DNA of 52,167 bases from Streptomyces sp. WMMB303 (GTDB lineage Bacteria > Actinomycetota > Actinomycetes > Streptomycetales > Streptomycetaceae), in the NCBI RefSeq assembly GCF_029351045.1, contig NZ_JARKIN010000004.1, positions 1-52,167 of the forward strand, in the 5' to 3' direction. Shown here piece after piece: positions 29,831 to 38,138 of this stretch. How positions within the stretch are numbered: position 1 is the first letter of the stretch; the number at the start of each line of letters is the position of its first letter. A model generated the notes under the pieces. That model worked only from the letters and a program-made list of their open reading frames with translations. It did not search any database and was not told the DNA's origin. A program made the translations under genes and the position numbers.

Positions 29831-32095
29831 TTAGCGGCCCCACGGGTCATCGTCGTCGTTGAAGGCCGCGTACGGATCAGCAGCGTCCGTGCCGGTCTTG
29901 CTCAGGCGCGTCGGCTCGATCAGGTCTTCCTTGGGCTCCGGCTGCGGCGGCACCTGCTCCAGGTGTTCGGTGGGCGCGTAGCCAGGCTTGGGCGGCACCA
30001 CCACCGGCGGCTGCCCTGCCCCCGGGGACAGGGGCGGAGCGTCCTCGCTCCCGGCGACCCGCAGATGACGTCCGGCCGGGGCGGAGGTCCAGGCGCTGGC
30101 CGCCGGGTCGGCCGTCCACGGGCTGGTCTCCGGCTCGGCCGGCGCCCAGGGGTCCTCCTGCCGAGGCGGGCCCCACACGTCGGCCGGAGCCGACAGCGGC
30201 GGGACCGCGGCAGCCGACTCCTTGCGCCTGCGTGCCTTGAGCACCTCCTTGGCCGCCTTCTTGTCGGCCTTCTCCGTTTCCTTGATGTCCTTGCGCTTCC
30301 AGACCGGGGTGAACTTCACGACGACGGGGCCGCCGAGGTGCTTGCGCAGCACGAGGATCTGCCCCGGTTCGAGATTCATGATCTGCGACGGGGTCATGGT
30401 CTCGACCTCGACCTGGGTGTGGGAGACGCTGGCGCGCATGGTGCCGTCCGGACCCGGGTTCGTGGAGCGGGATTCGCGCTTCACGTAGTGCTTGCCGCAC
30501 AGCCGCGAGAGCCCCTCCAGGTGGTCTTCGTTCGAGAGGCCACCCAGGACGAGCTTCACGCAGTTGTCCCAAATGGTCTGGTACCCGTAGCGCCCCCAGC
30601 GCTCCATGATCTGTGCCGGGGACTGGAAGACCGCGTGGATGCTGATACCCAGGCCACGACTGTCAGCCGTCCACCGCTCCAGCGGCACGCTGCAGATCAG
30701 CGCCGCTTCGTCCAGGACCATCGTCCAGGGCGGGTCCAGGCGACCGCCCGGGTTCATCGGGGCCAGCGCGCGCGCTGCTTCGTACAGTTCGCCGGTGAAG
30801 GCGGTGAACAGCGGGCCGACGCTGCCCCTGCCGTCGTCGCGCCCGAGGAGGTAGAGGGTGTCCTGGGAACGCAGGTAGCCCGAGATGTCGAACTGGTCGA
30901 CCTGGTGCGCCTTTTCGATGATCCGCTGTACGCGCGGCGCGTCGAGGAACATGAACGTCTTGGCCAGCGTGCCGAAGACGTTCTCACTGGTCGTGGGCTT
31001 GCCCTTGACCATCTGCACCTGCATCAGGTCTGCCTTCCAGCCGCGGGGGGCGACCGGGCGGTGCGGATTCCTGGGGTCGGGCTGCTCGAACTTCTCGAAA
31101 ATCTTGATGGCCTCGGTGTTCGCGACGCTCTTGGACCAGCGCGCCACGTCCAGCAGGGACAGGTCCGCCGCGTCTGCAGCCCACAGGAACGCCTTCAGCA
31201 CCGAGTAGCTGGCGCTCTCCCAGAAGCTGCGGTTCTCCAGGCCGGCGGTCGCATCCGACCCGTCCAGCAGGTACTTGGCCCTGCGCATCGACCGCTCGAC
31301 GCCCAGTTCCGGGTCGGCGCAGCCGATCACCGGGTCCCAGGCGATGTCCGATGCCCGCGTGGCGATCCCCTGCGGGTTCCACACCAGGACACGTCCGACC
31401 CTGGATCGCAGCCGCTCCGTCCACTCGACCACGTCGAATTTGGTGCTGGTCGCGAGGACCGGGCCCTCTGCGTCGATGATCCAGTTGGCGATCTTCGCGG
31501 TCTTGCCCGCGCCCATCGGGGCGAGCATCAGGCTGCTCTCCTCGATGGACATGTACAGGTGCAAGCCGGTCTTGCGGCACTTGCCGATGTAGATGCCGAC
31601 GGCGTTGGTGGGCACCGACCGTCCCGGCACGTCGGCCAGCGAGGGGCGCAGCGTGCGGCGCTTCTTGACCAGCTGGCGGCGGCTCAGGTTCGCGCGCAGC
31701 TCGCGCCGCCTGGCGAAGCCGTCGTCCTCCCGCGTGAGGTCGAAGTCCTTGCGCATCTTCGTGTAGCCGGCGCCCACCAGGCCCCCGATCACGGCCACGG
31801 ACAGGAGGGGCTGCTCCGTCAGCAGCGCGCCGCCCGCCTCGGCGAGGCCGCCCACGACTGTGCCCAGCAGGTTGCCCGACCCGTCTTCGCTGGTCTGGGT
31901 TTCGGCCGCGAGGAGCGAGGCGGGGACGGCCAGTGCGGTGTAGCGCACGGTGGGGCGTCCGAAGACCGGCACCGCCGGAGTGTTCGGGGTGCCCTGGTGG
32001 GGCTTCCACGCTTCCTTCTCGGTCGGCGCCGGGACACGGTTGTCCGAGAGGGTGGTCGAGTCGTTCGGTTCGCTGGCCTTACTGTTGTCGCTCAC
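29831..32095 (-). CDS. VirD4/TraG-type coupling protein (transfer ATPase)
   Basis: 754 residues from GTG 32095, 7 nt after GAAGGAGA. A weak hydrophobic segment (about 70-110) may anchor it. Walker A APMGAGKT lies near 192, with SLMLAPMG before it, and Walker B TMVLDEAAL near 458. The segments VLVWNPQGI, SIHAVFQSPAQI and GGLSNEDHLEGLSRL are typical of TraG/TraD-like FtsK-superfamily ATPases. The C-terminal 150 residues are Pro/Ala-rich and disordered. It should recruit the relaxase-DNA complex and drive DNA across the membrane. It is flanked by DUF4913 and DUF2637-like genes in one operon. Confidence 0.9.
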   Translation of the reverse strand: MSDNSKASEPNDSTTLSDNRVPAPTEKEAWKPHQGTPNTPAVPVFGRPTVRYTALAVPASLLAAETQTSEDGSGNLLGTVVGGLAEAGGALLTEQPLLSVAVIGGLVGAGYTKMRKDFDLTREDDGFARRRELRANLSRRQLVKKRRTLRPSLADVPGRSVPTNAVGIYIGKCRKTGLHLYMSIEESSLMLAPMGAGKTAKIANWIIDAEGPVLATSTKFDVVEWTERLRSRVGRVLVWNPQGIATRASDIAWDPVIGCADPELGVERSMRRAKYLLDGSDATAGLENRSFWESASYSVLKAFLWAADAADLSLLDVARWSKSVANTEAIKIFEKFEQPDPRNPHRPVAPRGWKADLMQVQMVKGKPTTSENVFGTLAKTFMFLDAPRVQRIIEKAHQVDQFDISGYLRSQDTLYLLGRDDGRGSVGPLFTAFTGELYEAARALAPMNPGGRLDPPWTMVLDEAALICSVPLERWTADSRGLGISIHAVFQSPAQIMERWGRYGYQTIWDNCVKLVLGGLSNEDHLEGLSRLCGKHYVKRESRSTNPGPDGTMRASVSHTQVEVETMTPSQIMNLEPGQILVLRKHLGGPVVVKFTPVWKRKDIKETEKADKKAAKEVLKARRRKESAAAVPPLSAPADVWGPPRQEDPWAPAEPETSPWTADPAASAWTSAPAGRHLRVAGSEDAPPLSPGAGQPPVVVPPKPGYAPTEHLEQVPPQPEPKEDLIEPTRLSKTGTDAADPYAAFNDDDDPWGR

Positions 32096-32178
32096 GAAGG
32101 TCTCCTTCGTCGGGGCCCCGGAGGTGCTGTAGCCGCCAAGCTCTTCATGCACCACCGGGGCCACTCCTGTTTGTATAC

Positions 32179-32201
32179 GCCGCATCACTGACAGATGCGG
32201 C
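32179..32201. terminator. 8-bp hairpin between the coupling-protein and membrane-protein genes
   Basis: GCCGCATC (32179-32186) pairs with GATGCGGC (32194-32201), loop ACTGACA. It could attenuate read-through in the transfer operon; AT-richer bases beside it (TATAC) may include a promoter for the coupling protein. Confidence 0.4.
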
Positions 32202-32241
32202 CCTGATTTCCACTCTGCCCCCGTCAGCCTGTGGACAGATT

Positions 32242-34341
32242 TCACGCTCCGGACCCATGCCGCTCCGGGCTCAGGTACTCGGCCAGCAGGTCCGCGGAGA
32301 TGTGGGTGCGTCGCACCGTGTCCACCTTCAGCTCTTCGCCCCGGTCCGCAGCTGCCTCGCAGATGACCTGAGCCAGCGGGCGACCCCGCAGGGCACGCTG
32401 CTGCTCGTTCAGCCCCCGGTAGATGTCGGCGACCAGCGCACGCGTGGGCTGACTCGTTGCGCCTTCCACATCGGCCTGCACCCGCGGGCCGGCCGAGTCC
32501 CCCCGAGCCGGGGACACCGAGGTCGGGCGGGGCTGCGCCGGAACCGTGGCCGCGTGCTCGCCTCGCGCCTGTTCCAGCGCCCTCAGCCGGGCGCCGAGAG
32601 CCCGCTTCTCCTCCGCCGCCTGGGCGAGCTTCCCCCGCAGCTCCTCCCTTTCCTCCTTGGCTTCGTGTGCCTTCTCGGCGAGCTGGTCCCGTTCCTGGAC
32701 CAGGGCTTCGAGTCGCCCCTGGACCCTGCCGCTGGACGTGCTCAGCTCGGTGCGCTCCTCCTGCAGGGTCTGCAACTGCTCGCGCGTCCGGTCCAGCTCC
32801 TCCTTGGCTTCGTGTGCCTTCTCGGCGAGCTGGTCCCGTTCCTGGACCAGGGCTTCCAGCCGCTCCTGGACCCTGCCGCTGGACGTGCTCAGCTCGGTGC
32901 GCTCCTCCTGCAGGGTCTGCAACTGCTCGCGCGTCCGGTCCAGCTCCTCCTTGACCTGCCGGTAGAGCTGATCGGCCCTCGTGTCGCTCTCCTCGAGCCG
33001 CTCACGTTCCTCGACCGCCTTCTGCAGACGGTCCTGCTCCTCCGTGGCCTCCTTCTCCGCGGACTCGAGACGTCCCAGCACCTCATCCAGCTGCTCCTGG
33101 GCTTCGGTCACCTTCTGTTCGGCGGCGTCCATGCGCCGCTCCGCCTCGGCCGCCGCCTCCTCGGCGCTCCTGGCACGCTTCGAGGACTTGACGAAGTCCG
33201 CGTTCGCGGCGATGTTCAGCTGCTCCAGCTTCTCCATCGCCGGGCTTTCCGGGCCGTAGTCCAGCATCGCGACATCGTCGGCGTTCGTCAGCCAGGCCAT
33301 ACGCTGCATCAGCTGCAGTCCCTGTTCCGGGTCCTGCGTGTCTGCCAGCTCCAGAGCGGACTGTGCCCGGGGACGGACCTTCGTCTTCAGCTCCTTGTTG
33401 AGCGCCACCAGCCGCTTCTGGGCCTGCTGCAGCTGGCCGCGGGACATCGGCTTCCCGTCCAGGCCGGGAGTCGTGGCGCGTTCTACCGCGAGTTCCAGCT
33501 CCTGCTTCTCCGTCAGGACGCCGCGCAGGGCGTACGAGGCGTCAGCCGCATCCCGGGCGCGGGCCCGGCGGACCATCTCGTCCGCGCGGTCGGTGACGTC
33601 CAGACCGGCTTTGCGGAAAAAGTAGGCCCACAGACGCCGCCACAGCAGGCCGATCAGCCGCAGCGGGCCCGGTTTGACGCCTTCGGGGCGCTTCTCCTGC
33701 TCCTCCGGGTCGTCGCTGTCCAGCGCGTTTTTCAGCGGGACCTGGATGACCCACGCGGCACCGATCGGCATCGCGGCCAGCCAGGGCGCCGACCAGATGT
33801 TCGGCGCGTGCTGGAAGTTCGCCACTGCGGACAGGAGGACGAAGGACCAGGCCGTGGCGCGCATGACCCGCATGGGTCGGGTCCAGCCCTTGCGGGGGTC
33901 GGCCATCCGGAACATCTGCGAGAACAGCCGCAGCTGAAGGATGTCGAACATCGACATAAAGCCGATGGCGAAGAAGAACGACAAGTCGGCCGTCTGCGTC
34001 GCGAAGCCCCACAGGCCATGGAGGCTGACCGCGAACCCGCCCAGCAGCGGCTTGTAGTCCATCTGCAGGGGCTCGGGCGGCAGCGGCTGCCCATCCTCGC
34101 GTGCCTGGACCACGAGGTCGCGGTGGTACTGCTCCCGCTCCGCCCGGCGCTTGGATGCCCGGCTCCAGAGGGCGAAGCCGAAGACCAGCGCGACGATGAG
34201 TACCCCGCCGGCAACTGCTGCCAGCACCCAGGCCGGGGCATCGGTGATGGCGCGTTCGGCCGTGCCCCGCCAGTCCACCGGACCGACGTCGGCTGCCGCT
34301 GACCAGTGAGAAGGAGTGTTCACACTCTGGTCATTGGCCAT
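32242..34341 (-). CDS. DUF2637-like membrane protein with long coiled coil
   Basis: 699 residues, ATG 34341 after AGGTGACCTC. Hydrophobic segments lie at about 37-59, 98-135 (two spans), 163-182 and 190-210. The SLHGLWGF and SAVANFQHAPNIW pieces resemble the DUF2637 membrane domain of actinobacterial plasmids. Residues 340-620 form a very long charged coiled coil that includes a 49-residue unit repeated in tandem (beginning KEELDRTREQLQ). The C-terminal 80 residues are globular. It belongs to the transfer operon and may be the membrane scaffold or channel partner of the coupling protein (inference). Confidence 0.7.
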   Translation of the reverse strand: MANDQSVNTPSHWSAAADVGPVDWRGTAERAITDAPAWVLAAVAGGVLIVALVFGFALWSRASKRRAEREQYHRDLVVQAREDGQPLPPEPLQMDYKPLLGGFAVSLHGLWGFATQTADLSFFFAIGFMSMFDILQLRLFSQMFRMADPRKGWTRPMRVMRATAWSFVLLSAVANFQHAPNIWSAPWLAAMPIGAAWVIQVPLKNALDSDDPEEQEKRPEGVKPGPLRLIGLLWRRLWAYFFRKAGLDVTDRADEMVRRARARDAADASYALRGVLTEKQELELAVERATTPGLDGKPMSRGQLQQAQKRLVALNKELKTKVRPRAQSALELADTQDPEQGLQLMQRMAWLTNADDVAMLDYGPESPAMEKLEQLNIAANADFVKSSKRARSAEEAAAEAERRMDAAEQKVTEAQEQLDEVLGRLESAEKEATEEQDRLQKAVEERERLEESDTRADQLYRQVKEELDRTREQLQTLQEERTELSTSSGRVQERLEALVQERDQLAEKAHEAKEELDRTREQLQTLQEERTELSTSSGRVQGRLEALVQERDQLAEKAHEAKEEREELRGKLAQAAEEKRALGARLRALEQARGEHAATVPAQPRPTSVSPARGDSAGPRVQADVEGATSQPTRALVADIYRGLNEQQRALRGRPLAQVICEAAADRGEELKVDTVRRTHISADLLAEYLSPERHGSGA
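32654..32953 (-). repeat. 147-bp tandem repeat in the coiled-coil gene
   Basis: Two almost identical copies with period 147 bp (49 codons), preserving frame. One visible amino-acid difference (Glu to Gly after GRVQ) shows a recent duplication. Confidence 0.85.
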
Positions 34342-34358
34342 GAGGTCACCTCCGATTC

Positions 34359-34538
34359 CTAGGCGTTGCGCTTGGAGAGGTACTCGTCGAGCGCCGCATC
34401 GACGAGGTCCTGCAGATTGACGTCGTGTCCGGCGGCGTAGAGCTTGGCCCGCTTGCGGGTCGATGCGCGGACGCGGGCGGAGAAGTTGACGCGCTCCTCA
34501 GACTCGGGGGTCTGCTGCGGTTCGCCCTGCTGCGGCAC
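34359..34538 (-). CDS. ribbon-helix-helix regulator of the transfer operon
   Basis: 59 residues from GTG 34538, placed 6-7 nt after AGGAG; GTG 34577 would add 13 residues. The core RVNFSARVRASTRKRAKLYAAGHDVNLQDLVDAALDEYLSKR has the strand-helix-helix pattern of CopG/ParD-like proteins. It is the first gene of the minus-strand transfer operon, 17 bp before the membrane-protein start. It probably represses its own promoter through TGCCAACAA repeats upstream, or serves as a relaxosome accessory. Confidence 0.7.
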   Translation of the reverse strand: MPQQGEPQQTPESEERVNFSARVRASTRKRAKLYAAGHDVNLQDLVDAALDEYLSKRNA

Positions 34539-34622
34539 TTTGGCTCCTGACGGTGGTCGTTCCAGTGTTCCGAGCACACTAGGCCCTCTCGTTGGCTTCT
34601 TGGTTTCCGTGCTTGCCCGGCA

Positions 34623-34654
34623 ACTGTACTGCCAACAAGCACGCTTGCCAACAA
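34623..34654 (-). promoter_or_regulatory. promoter of the transfer operon with overlapping repeats
   Basis: On the minus strand TTGGCA (34651-34646) and TACAGT (34628-34623) are spaced by exactly 17 bases. The direct repeat TGCCAACAA at 34630-34638 and 34646-34654 covers the spacer and -35, a good place for a repressor to act. Confidence 0.65.
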
Positions 34655-34716
34655 TCATGGAAAACCGGATCCGAGAATGTTGACAAGCTGGCCACGGTGA
34701 GAGGTAATGGAAGTGC

Positions 34717-34748
34717 GAGAGGGCCGGGTTTGCCGACCCGGCCCTCTC
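34717..34748. terminator. 13-bp hairpin upstream of the plus-strand operon
   Basis: The arms 34717-34729 and 34736-34748 are perfect complements with loop TTGCCG. It lies between the divergent promoter region and the first plus-strand gene at 34837 and may insulate or attenuate that operon. Confidence 0.65.
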
Positions 34749-34836
34749 CGACCGGGGCTTGCCGGCCCCAGCCATGACCGGACAGGCGTAGCACCGCCTT
34801 CCGGTCCCGGGACACCCCTGATCTGGAGGGATCTCC

Positions 34837-35184
34837 ATGAGCCAGTCTCTCAGCCTCATCCCCGGCGCCGACATCACGGTCGACGACTTCCCGGCCCTGC
34901 GCTTGTCGCCCGAGGGGGTCCGCGCCCTGCCGGTCCTCACCGGTCCGCGTCTCGCGGTCGTCGGGCGGATCGGCCCGACGTGCCGGGACTGCCGCGACTT
35001 CGAGCGCGTGGTCACCCGCACCGGCGTCGCCGTCTGCGCCAACCCGGTGCACGCGAAGGACAAGGACAAGGGCAGGCCGCAGCTGCCGATGCGCCCCACC
35101 CCGCACGAGCGGGACGGCCGTCAGGGCTCCCCGCAGCCGGCGCGGCCCCACCCCGGCAGCCGCTCCGTGCTCGCGGGGCGGTGA
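34837..35184 (+). CDS. hypothetical Cys-containing protein, 115 aa
   Basis: First gene of the long plus-strand operon; ATG follows GGAGGG by 6 nt. The middle holds PTCRDCRDFERVVTRTGVAVCANPVHAKD, a Cys/His set that may bind zinc, and the C terminus is basic and disordered. No family recognised. Confidence 0.65.
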   Translation: MSQSLSLIPGADITVDDFPALRLSPEGVRALPVLTGPRLAVVGRIGPTCRDCRDFERVVTRTGVAVCANPVHAKDKDKGRPQLPMRPTPHERDGRQGSPQPARPHPGSRSVLAGR

Positions 35185-35188
35185 CGGC

Positions 35189-35350
35189 ATGAGCGTCCAG
35201 TCGCCCGAGGCGTCCTCCGCTCCCCAGTCCTGCGGCTGCAACGGCGGCCAGGTGATGGCCACCGTCAACCGCTGCGGTGCGGACGGAGAGCCGTACCAGT
35301 CCCTTGAGATGCAGAACTGCCCGAGCTGCAACGGCTCCGGACAGCGCTGA
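35189..35350 (+). CDS. small zinc-finger protein, 53 aa (DnaJ-like CxxCxGxG)
   Basis: ATG 35189 lies two bases after the previous stop. The product has SCGCNGG near residue 14 and CPSCNGSG near 44, the paired Cys-Gly pattern of a DnaJ-type zinc centre, with no other domain. Probably translated together with the gene before it. Confidence 0.65.
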   Translation: MSVQSPEASSAPQSCGCNGGQVMATVNRCGADGEPYQSLEMQNCPSCNGSGQR

Positions 35351-35370
35351 CCCTCATCCCTTCTCTGGTT

Positions 35371-35411
35371 CGCCGGACGGGTGAGAAGCAGCCGCTGCTC
35401 CCCGTCCGGCG
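35371..35411 (+). terminator. 11-bp hairpin with inner stem
   Basis: CGCCGGACGGG (35371-35381) pairs with CCCGTCCGGCG (35401-35411); AGCAG/CTGCT inside extends the fold. It lies between the 53-aa and 93-aa genes and could attenuate the operon. Confidence 0.55.
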
Positions 35412-35433
35412 GGCCCGCACCCAGGAGTCTGTT

Positions 35434-35715
35434 GTGCGCACCCCTTCCCGGCTGACGACGACGTTGGCCACCTTCCTGTTCTCCTCCCCCACGCCCACCC
35501 CCGACTTCCCCCGCGACCCGGAGCGCCTCGGCGAGATGATCCGGGAGGCCGAGGCCAGGCTGGGCACCGCCGACGCGGCGCTGTCGAGCCTCGCGTACGC
35601 CTACGGCGACCACCCCGAGACCGCCGCCGAGCGGATGGCCACGTGCCTGCGCGCGGTCAAGGTCGTCCGCCCCCAGGTCCACCTGCCCCAGCAGAAGTCG
35701 GCGGTGGCGCGATGA
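35434..35715 (+). CDS. hypothetical protein, 93 aa
   Basis: GTG 35434 follows AGGAG. The first 25 residues are hydrophobic and Pro/Thr-rich; the rest is helical (DPERLGEMIREAEARLGTAD, ETAAERMATCLRAVKVV). It looks like a small helical-hairpin protein with no family match. TGA overlaps the next ATG. Confidence 0.6.
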   Translation: MRTPSRLTTTLATFLFSSPTPTPDFPRDPERLGEMIREAEARLGTADAALSSLAYAYGDHPETAAERMATCLRAVKVVRPQVHLPQQKSAVAR

Positions 35716-35981
35716 CGGTCGAATACCGCAGCGCGCTGGCCGCCCTGACTGCCGCAGCACTGCTCCTAGCGCTGGCCACAGGAGCCGGAGCCGGGCTGCA
35801 GACAGCAGCCGCTCTCGCGCTGCTCGGGTACGCCGGTGCGGTCTGGGCGCTCACCTCGCTGCTGCAGATCCGCTGCTGGGCTGTGCTGCGCGCTACCAGC
35901 CGAGGGCTGGTCGTGGCCGCCGTGCTCGCAGCGCTCGTCCTGGTCGGTATCGGCAAGGCCCTCGCGGAGGTGGCGAGCTGA
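35712..35981 (+). CDS. small three-helix membrane protein, 89 aa
   Basis: ATG 35712 overlaps the previous TGA. Hydrophobic spans lie at about 8-24, 28-48 and 62-82, separated by short loops. No family recognised. The stop overlaps the ASCH start. Confidence 0.65.
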   Translation: MTVEYRSALAALTAAALLLALATGAGAGLQTAAALALLGYAGAVWALTSLLQIRCWAVLRATSRGLVVAAVLAALVLVGIGKALAEVAS

Positions 35982-36400
35982 TGCCCCGCGCGCTGAGTAT
36001 CCGCCAGCCCTGGGCCGCAGCCATCGCCCACGGACCCAAACGGGTCGAGAACCGCAGCTGGTTCGCCACCTACCGGGGCCCCCTGCTGCTCCACAGCTCG
36101 AAGACCCTCGACCGGACGGCCATGCGGCACCCCCTGATCAGCCCGATCCTGCGAGGGCTCCCGCTCGAAACCGGCGCCGTGGTCGGTGTTGCCCAGCTGG
36201 TCGACTGGCACCGGGACGACGGGGAGTGCACCCCCTGGTCCTTCCCCGGTCACCACCACCTGGTGCTGGAGGAGGTCACCCCGCTCCCCCTGCCGGTGCC
36301 GGTCGCACAGGGCGCGCTGCAGCTGTGGACCCCCTCCGAGGAGCTGCTGGAGCAGGTCCGCATCCAGCTGGACGAACGCTGGACGGAGGCCCTGCGGTGA
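35981..36400 (+). CDS. ASCH-domain protein
   Basis: 139 residues with the ASCH signature at the N terminus: LSIRQPWAAAIAHGPKRVENRSW, then YRGPLLLHSS, giving the conserved Gly-x-Lys, Glu-Asn-Arg and Arg-Gly positions of this PUA-like fold. ASCH proteins bind RNA or modified nucleosides and some hydrolyse modified cytidines. It lies two genes before a C5-cytosine methyltransferase, so recognition of modified cytosine is an attractive but unproven idea. Confidence 0.85.
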   Translation: MPRALSIRQPWAAAIAHGPKRVENRSWFATYRGPLLLHSSKTLDRTAMRHPLISPILRGLPLETGAVVGVAQLVDWHRDDGECTPWSFPGHHHLVLEEVTPLPLPVPVAQGALQLWTPSEELLEQVRIQLDERWTEALR

Positions 36401-36666
36401 AGACGACCCTCCGCACTCGCGTCTACGAGCAGGTGACCACCGTCCTCGCGGCTGTGGTCGGCCCGCTCCCCTACCTGGTGTGCGACTGCCGCCGCTGCGG
36501 CCAGGTCGCCCAGGCCAACCCGCCCGCGTGGAAACCGCCGTGCCGCTGCGCCCGGCCGCGTCCCCGCTGGCTGCCCCGACGGGCACGGCACGAGGACCTC
36601 CTGCACTACCCCCTCTACCTCGCGGCGCACTGCGCGCCGTCCACCGACACGGGAGGCGAGCAGTGA
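36397..36666 (+). CDS. small Cys-rich protein, 89 aa
   Basis: GTG 36397 overlaps the ASCH TGA and follows GGAGG. CDCRRCGQ near residue 29 and PPCRCARPRP near 48 could form one zinc site. The C terminus is basic, then hydrophilic. Its TGA overlaps the methyltransferase GTG. Confidence 0.6.
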   Translation: MKTTLRTRVYEQVTTVLAAVVGPLPYLVCDCRRCGQVAQANPPAWKPPCRCARPRPRWLPRRARHEDLLHYPLYLAAHCAPSTDTGGEQ

Positions 36667-38138
36667 GCATCACCTTCACGGACATCTTCTGCGGCGCCGG
36701 CGGCTCCTCGACCGGTCTGGTCGATGCCGGGTTCGAGCTGAAGCTGGCTGCCAACCACTGGGCGCGCGCGATCGAGACGCACAGCGCCAACCACCGCAGT
36801 GCCGACCATCTGTGCGCGGACATCAACAACTACGACATGCGGCGGCTGCCTCGCACCGACGTGCTGTGGGCTTCCCCGATCTGCACCGAGCTGAGCCCCG
36901 CGGGCGGCCGTCGCCGCAAAGCAGCCCCGGGCGCCGGTCAGCTGGCACTGGAGGAGTTCGGGCCGGTCTCCCAGGACGCCTTCGACCGGACCCGGGCCAC
37001 GTTCTGGGACGTCATCCGCGCCACCGAGGTCAACCGCTACAAGGCCGTACTGGTGGAGAACGTCATGGAAGCGGCCGACTGGGAGCTGTTCGACGTCTGG
37101 CTGGCCGGGATGCGCACTCTCGGATACCGCCACCAGTTCGTCTCGGTCTCCTCCGCACACGCCGGCGAGGACGGCAACCTGGCCGCTCCGCAGTGGCGCG
37201 ACCGCATCTACATCGTGCTCACCCGAACCGAACTGCCGCTGCCCGACGTCGAGCCCAGGCCGCTGGCCTGGTGCCCGGTGTGCGAGGAGACGGTCCACGC
37301 GGTGCAGTCCTGGAAGAAGCCCGGAGCCCGGAAGCTGGGCAAGTACGGGCAGCAGTACGTCTATCGGTGCCCCCACGGTGCCCGGTGCCGCCACAGCGTC
37401 GTGGACCCGTATGTGCGCCCGGCCGCCAGCGTCATCGACTGGTCGAACCTGGGGGTGCGGATCGGGGACCGGGCCGCCGAGGGGCTGCGCCCCCTGGCCG
37501 CCACCACGGTCAAGCGCATCCGCAAGGGCCTGCAGATGCTGGGCCAGCGCCGCATGGTGCTGACCGTCAACCACGGCGGGCACGACGGCCGGGCCGTGCC
37601 CGCCGACCAAGCCCCTCTCTCCGCCCGCACGGTGAGGATCGGAGACGCGGTGCTGGTGCCCTCCGGCGGCACCTGGAACACCACGGCCACCAGCACCGCC
37701 GAGCCGATGCGGACCCGACTGGCGAACCCCAAAGGGTTCGAGTCCCTGGTCACTCCCCCGCAGGCGGACGACTCCTTCATCGTCACCCTGCGCCGCAACG
37801 CCGCCTCCCGCAGCGTGCACGAGCCCGTCGACACCGTGACCGGGCAGGGACGGCACCACTGGCTGGTGATCCCCTACCGCAACGCCGCCGCCAAGTCCGT
37901 GACCGACCCACTGCACACCCTGGGCACCGTGGACTCGGCCGGGCTGCTGGGGGCGGCGCCGCAGCTGGAGGACTGCCACTACCGCATGATCCAGCCGCGC
38001 GAGCAGTTGATGGCCCAGCGCTTCCCCGCCGAGTACGTCGTCACGGGCAACAAGGGCGAGCAGACCATGCAGGCAGGGAACGCGGTCTCCTGCAACGTCG
38101 CCCAGTGGCTGGGCCAGCGCCTCGCGGAGGTGCTGTGA
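36663..38138 (+). CDS. C5-cytosine DNA methyltransferase (complete copy)
   Basis: 491 residues from GTG 36663, after GGGAGG and overlapping the previous TGA. Motif I FTDIFCGAGGSS (residues 5-16) binds S-adenosylmethionine. The catalytic Cys 74 sits in WASPICTELSPAG, where classic enzymes read PPC. ENV is at 132-134 and QWRDR at 177-181. The target-recognition part (about 195-440) carries a CPVC and CPHGARC zinc-like set, and AGNAVS near 475 closes the fold. It should methylate cytosine at C5 in a sequence I cannot predict. No cognate restriction gene is adjacent, so it is an orphan enzyme, perhaps protecting the plasmid on entry into a new host. The wrap point at 37166 lies within codon 168. 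Confidence 0.95.
   Translation: MSITFTDIFCGAGGSSTGLVDAGFELKLAANHWARAIETHSANHRSADHLCADINNYDMRRLPRTDVLWASPICTELSPAGGRRRKAAPGAGQLALEEFGPVSQDAFDRTRATFWDVIRATEVNRYKAVLVENVMEAADWELFDVWLAGMRTLGYRHQFVSVSSAHAGEDGNLAAPQWRDRIYIVLTRTELPLPDVEPRPLAWCPVCEETVHAVQSWKKPGARKLGKYGQQYVYRCPHGARCRHSVVDPYVRPAASVIDWSNLGVRIGDRAAEGLRPLAATTVKRIRKGLQMLGQRRMVLTVNHGGHDGRAVPADQAPLSARTVRIGDAVLVPSGGTWNTTATSTAEPMRTRLANPKGFESLVTPPQADDSFIVTLRRNAASRSVHEPVDTVTGQGRHHWLVIPYRNAAAKSVTDPLHTLGTVDSAGLLGAAPQLEDCHYRMIQPREQLMAQRFPAEYVVTGNKGEQTMQAGNAVSCNVAQWLGQRLAEVL

Noticed and set aside
32092..32148. 18-codon leader peptide before the coupling-protein gene (minus strand)
   Set aside because: Its stop overlaps the GTG start, but it lacks a ribosome site and the coupling protein has a good one of its own.
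29105..32191. 1028-codon plus-strand frame across the coupling-protein gene
   Set aside because: Shadow frame of the VirD4-like gene; composition is Arg/Gly/Pro-rich without domains.
31933..34302. 789-codon plus-strand frame opposite the coiled-coil membrane protein
   Set aside because: Shadow frame; repeats in it simply mirror the 147-bp duplication.
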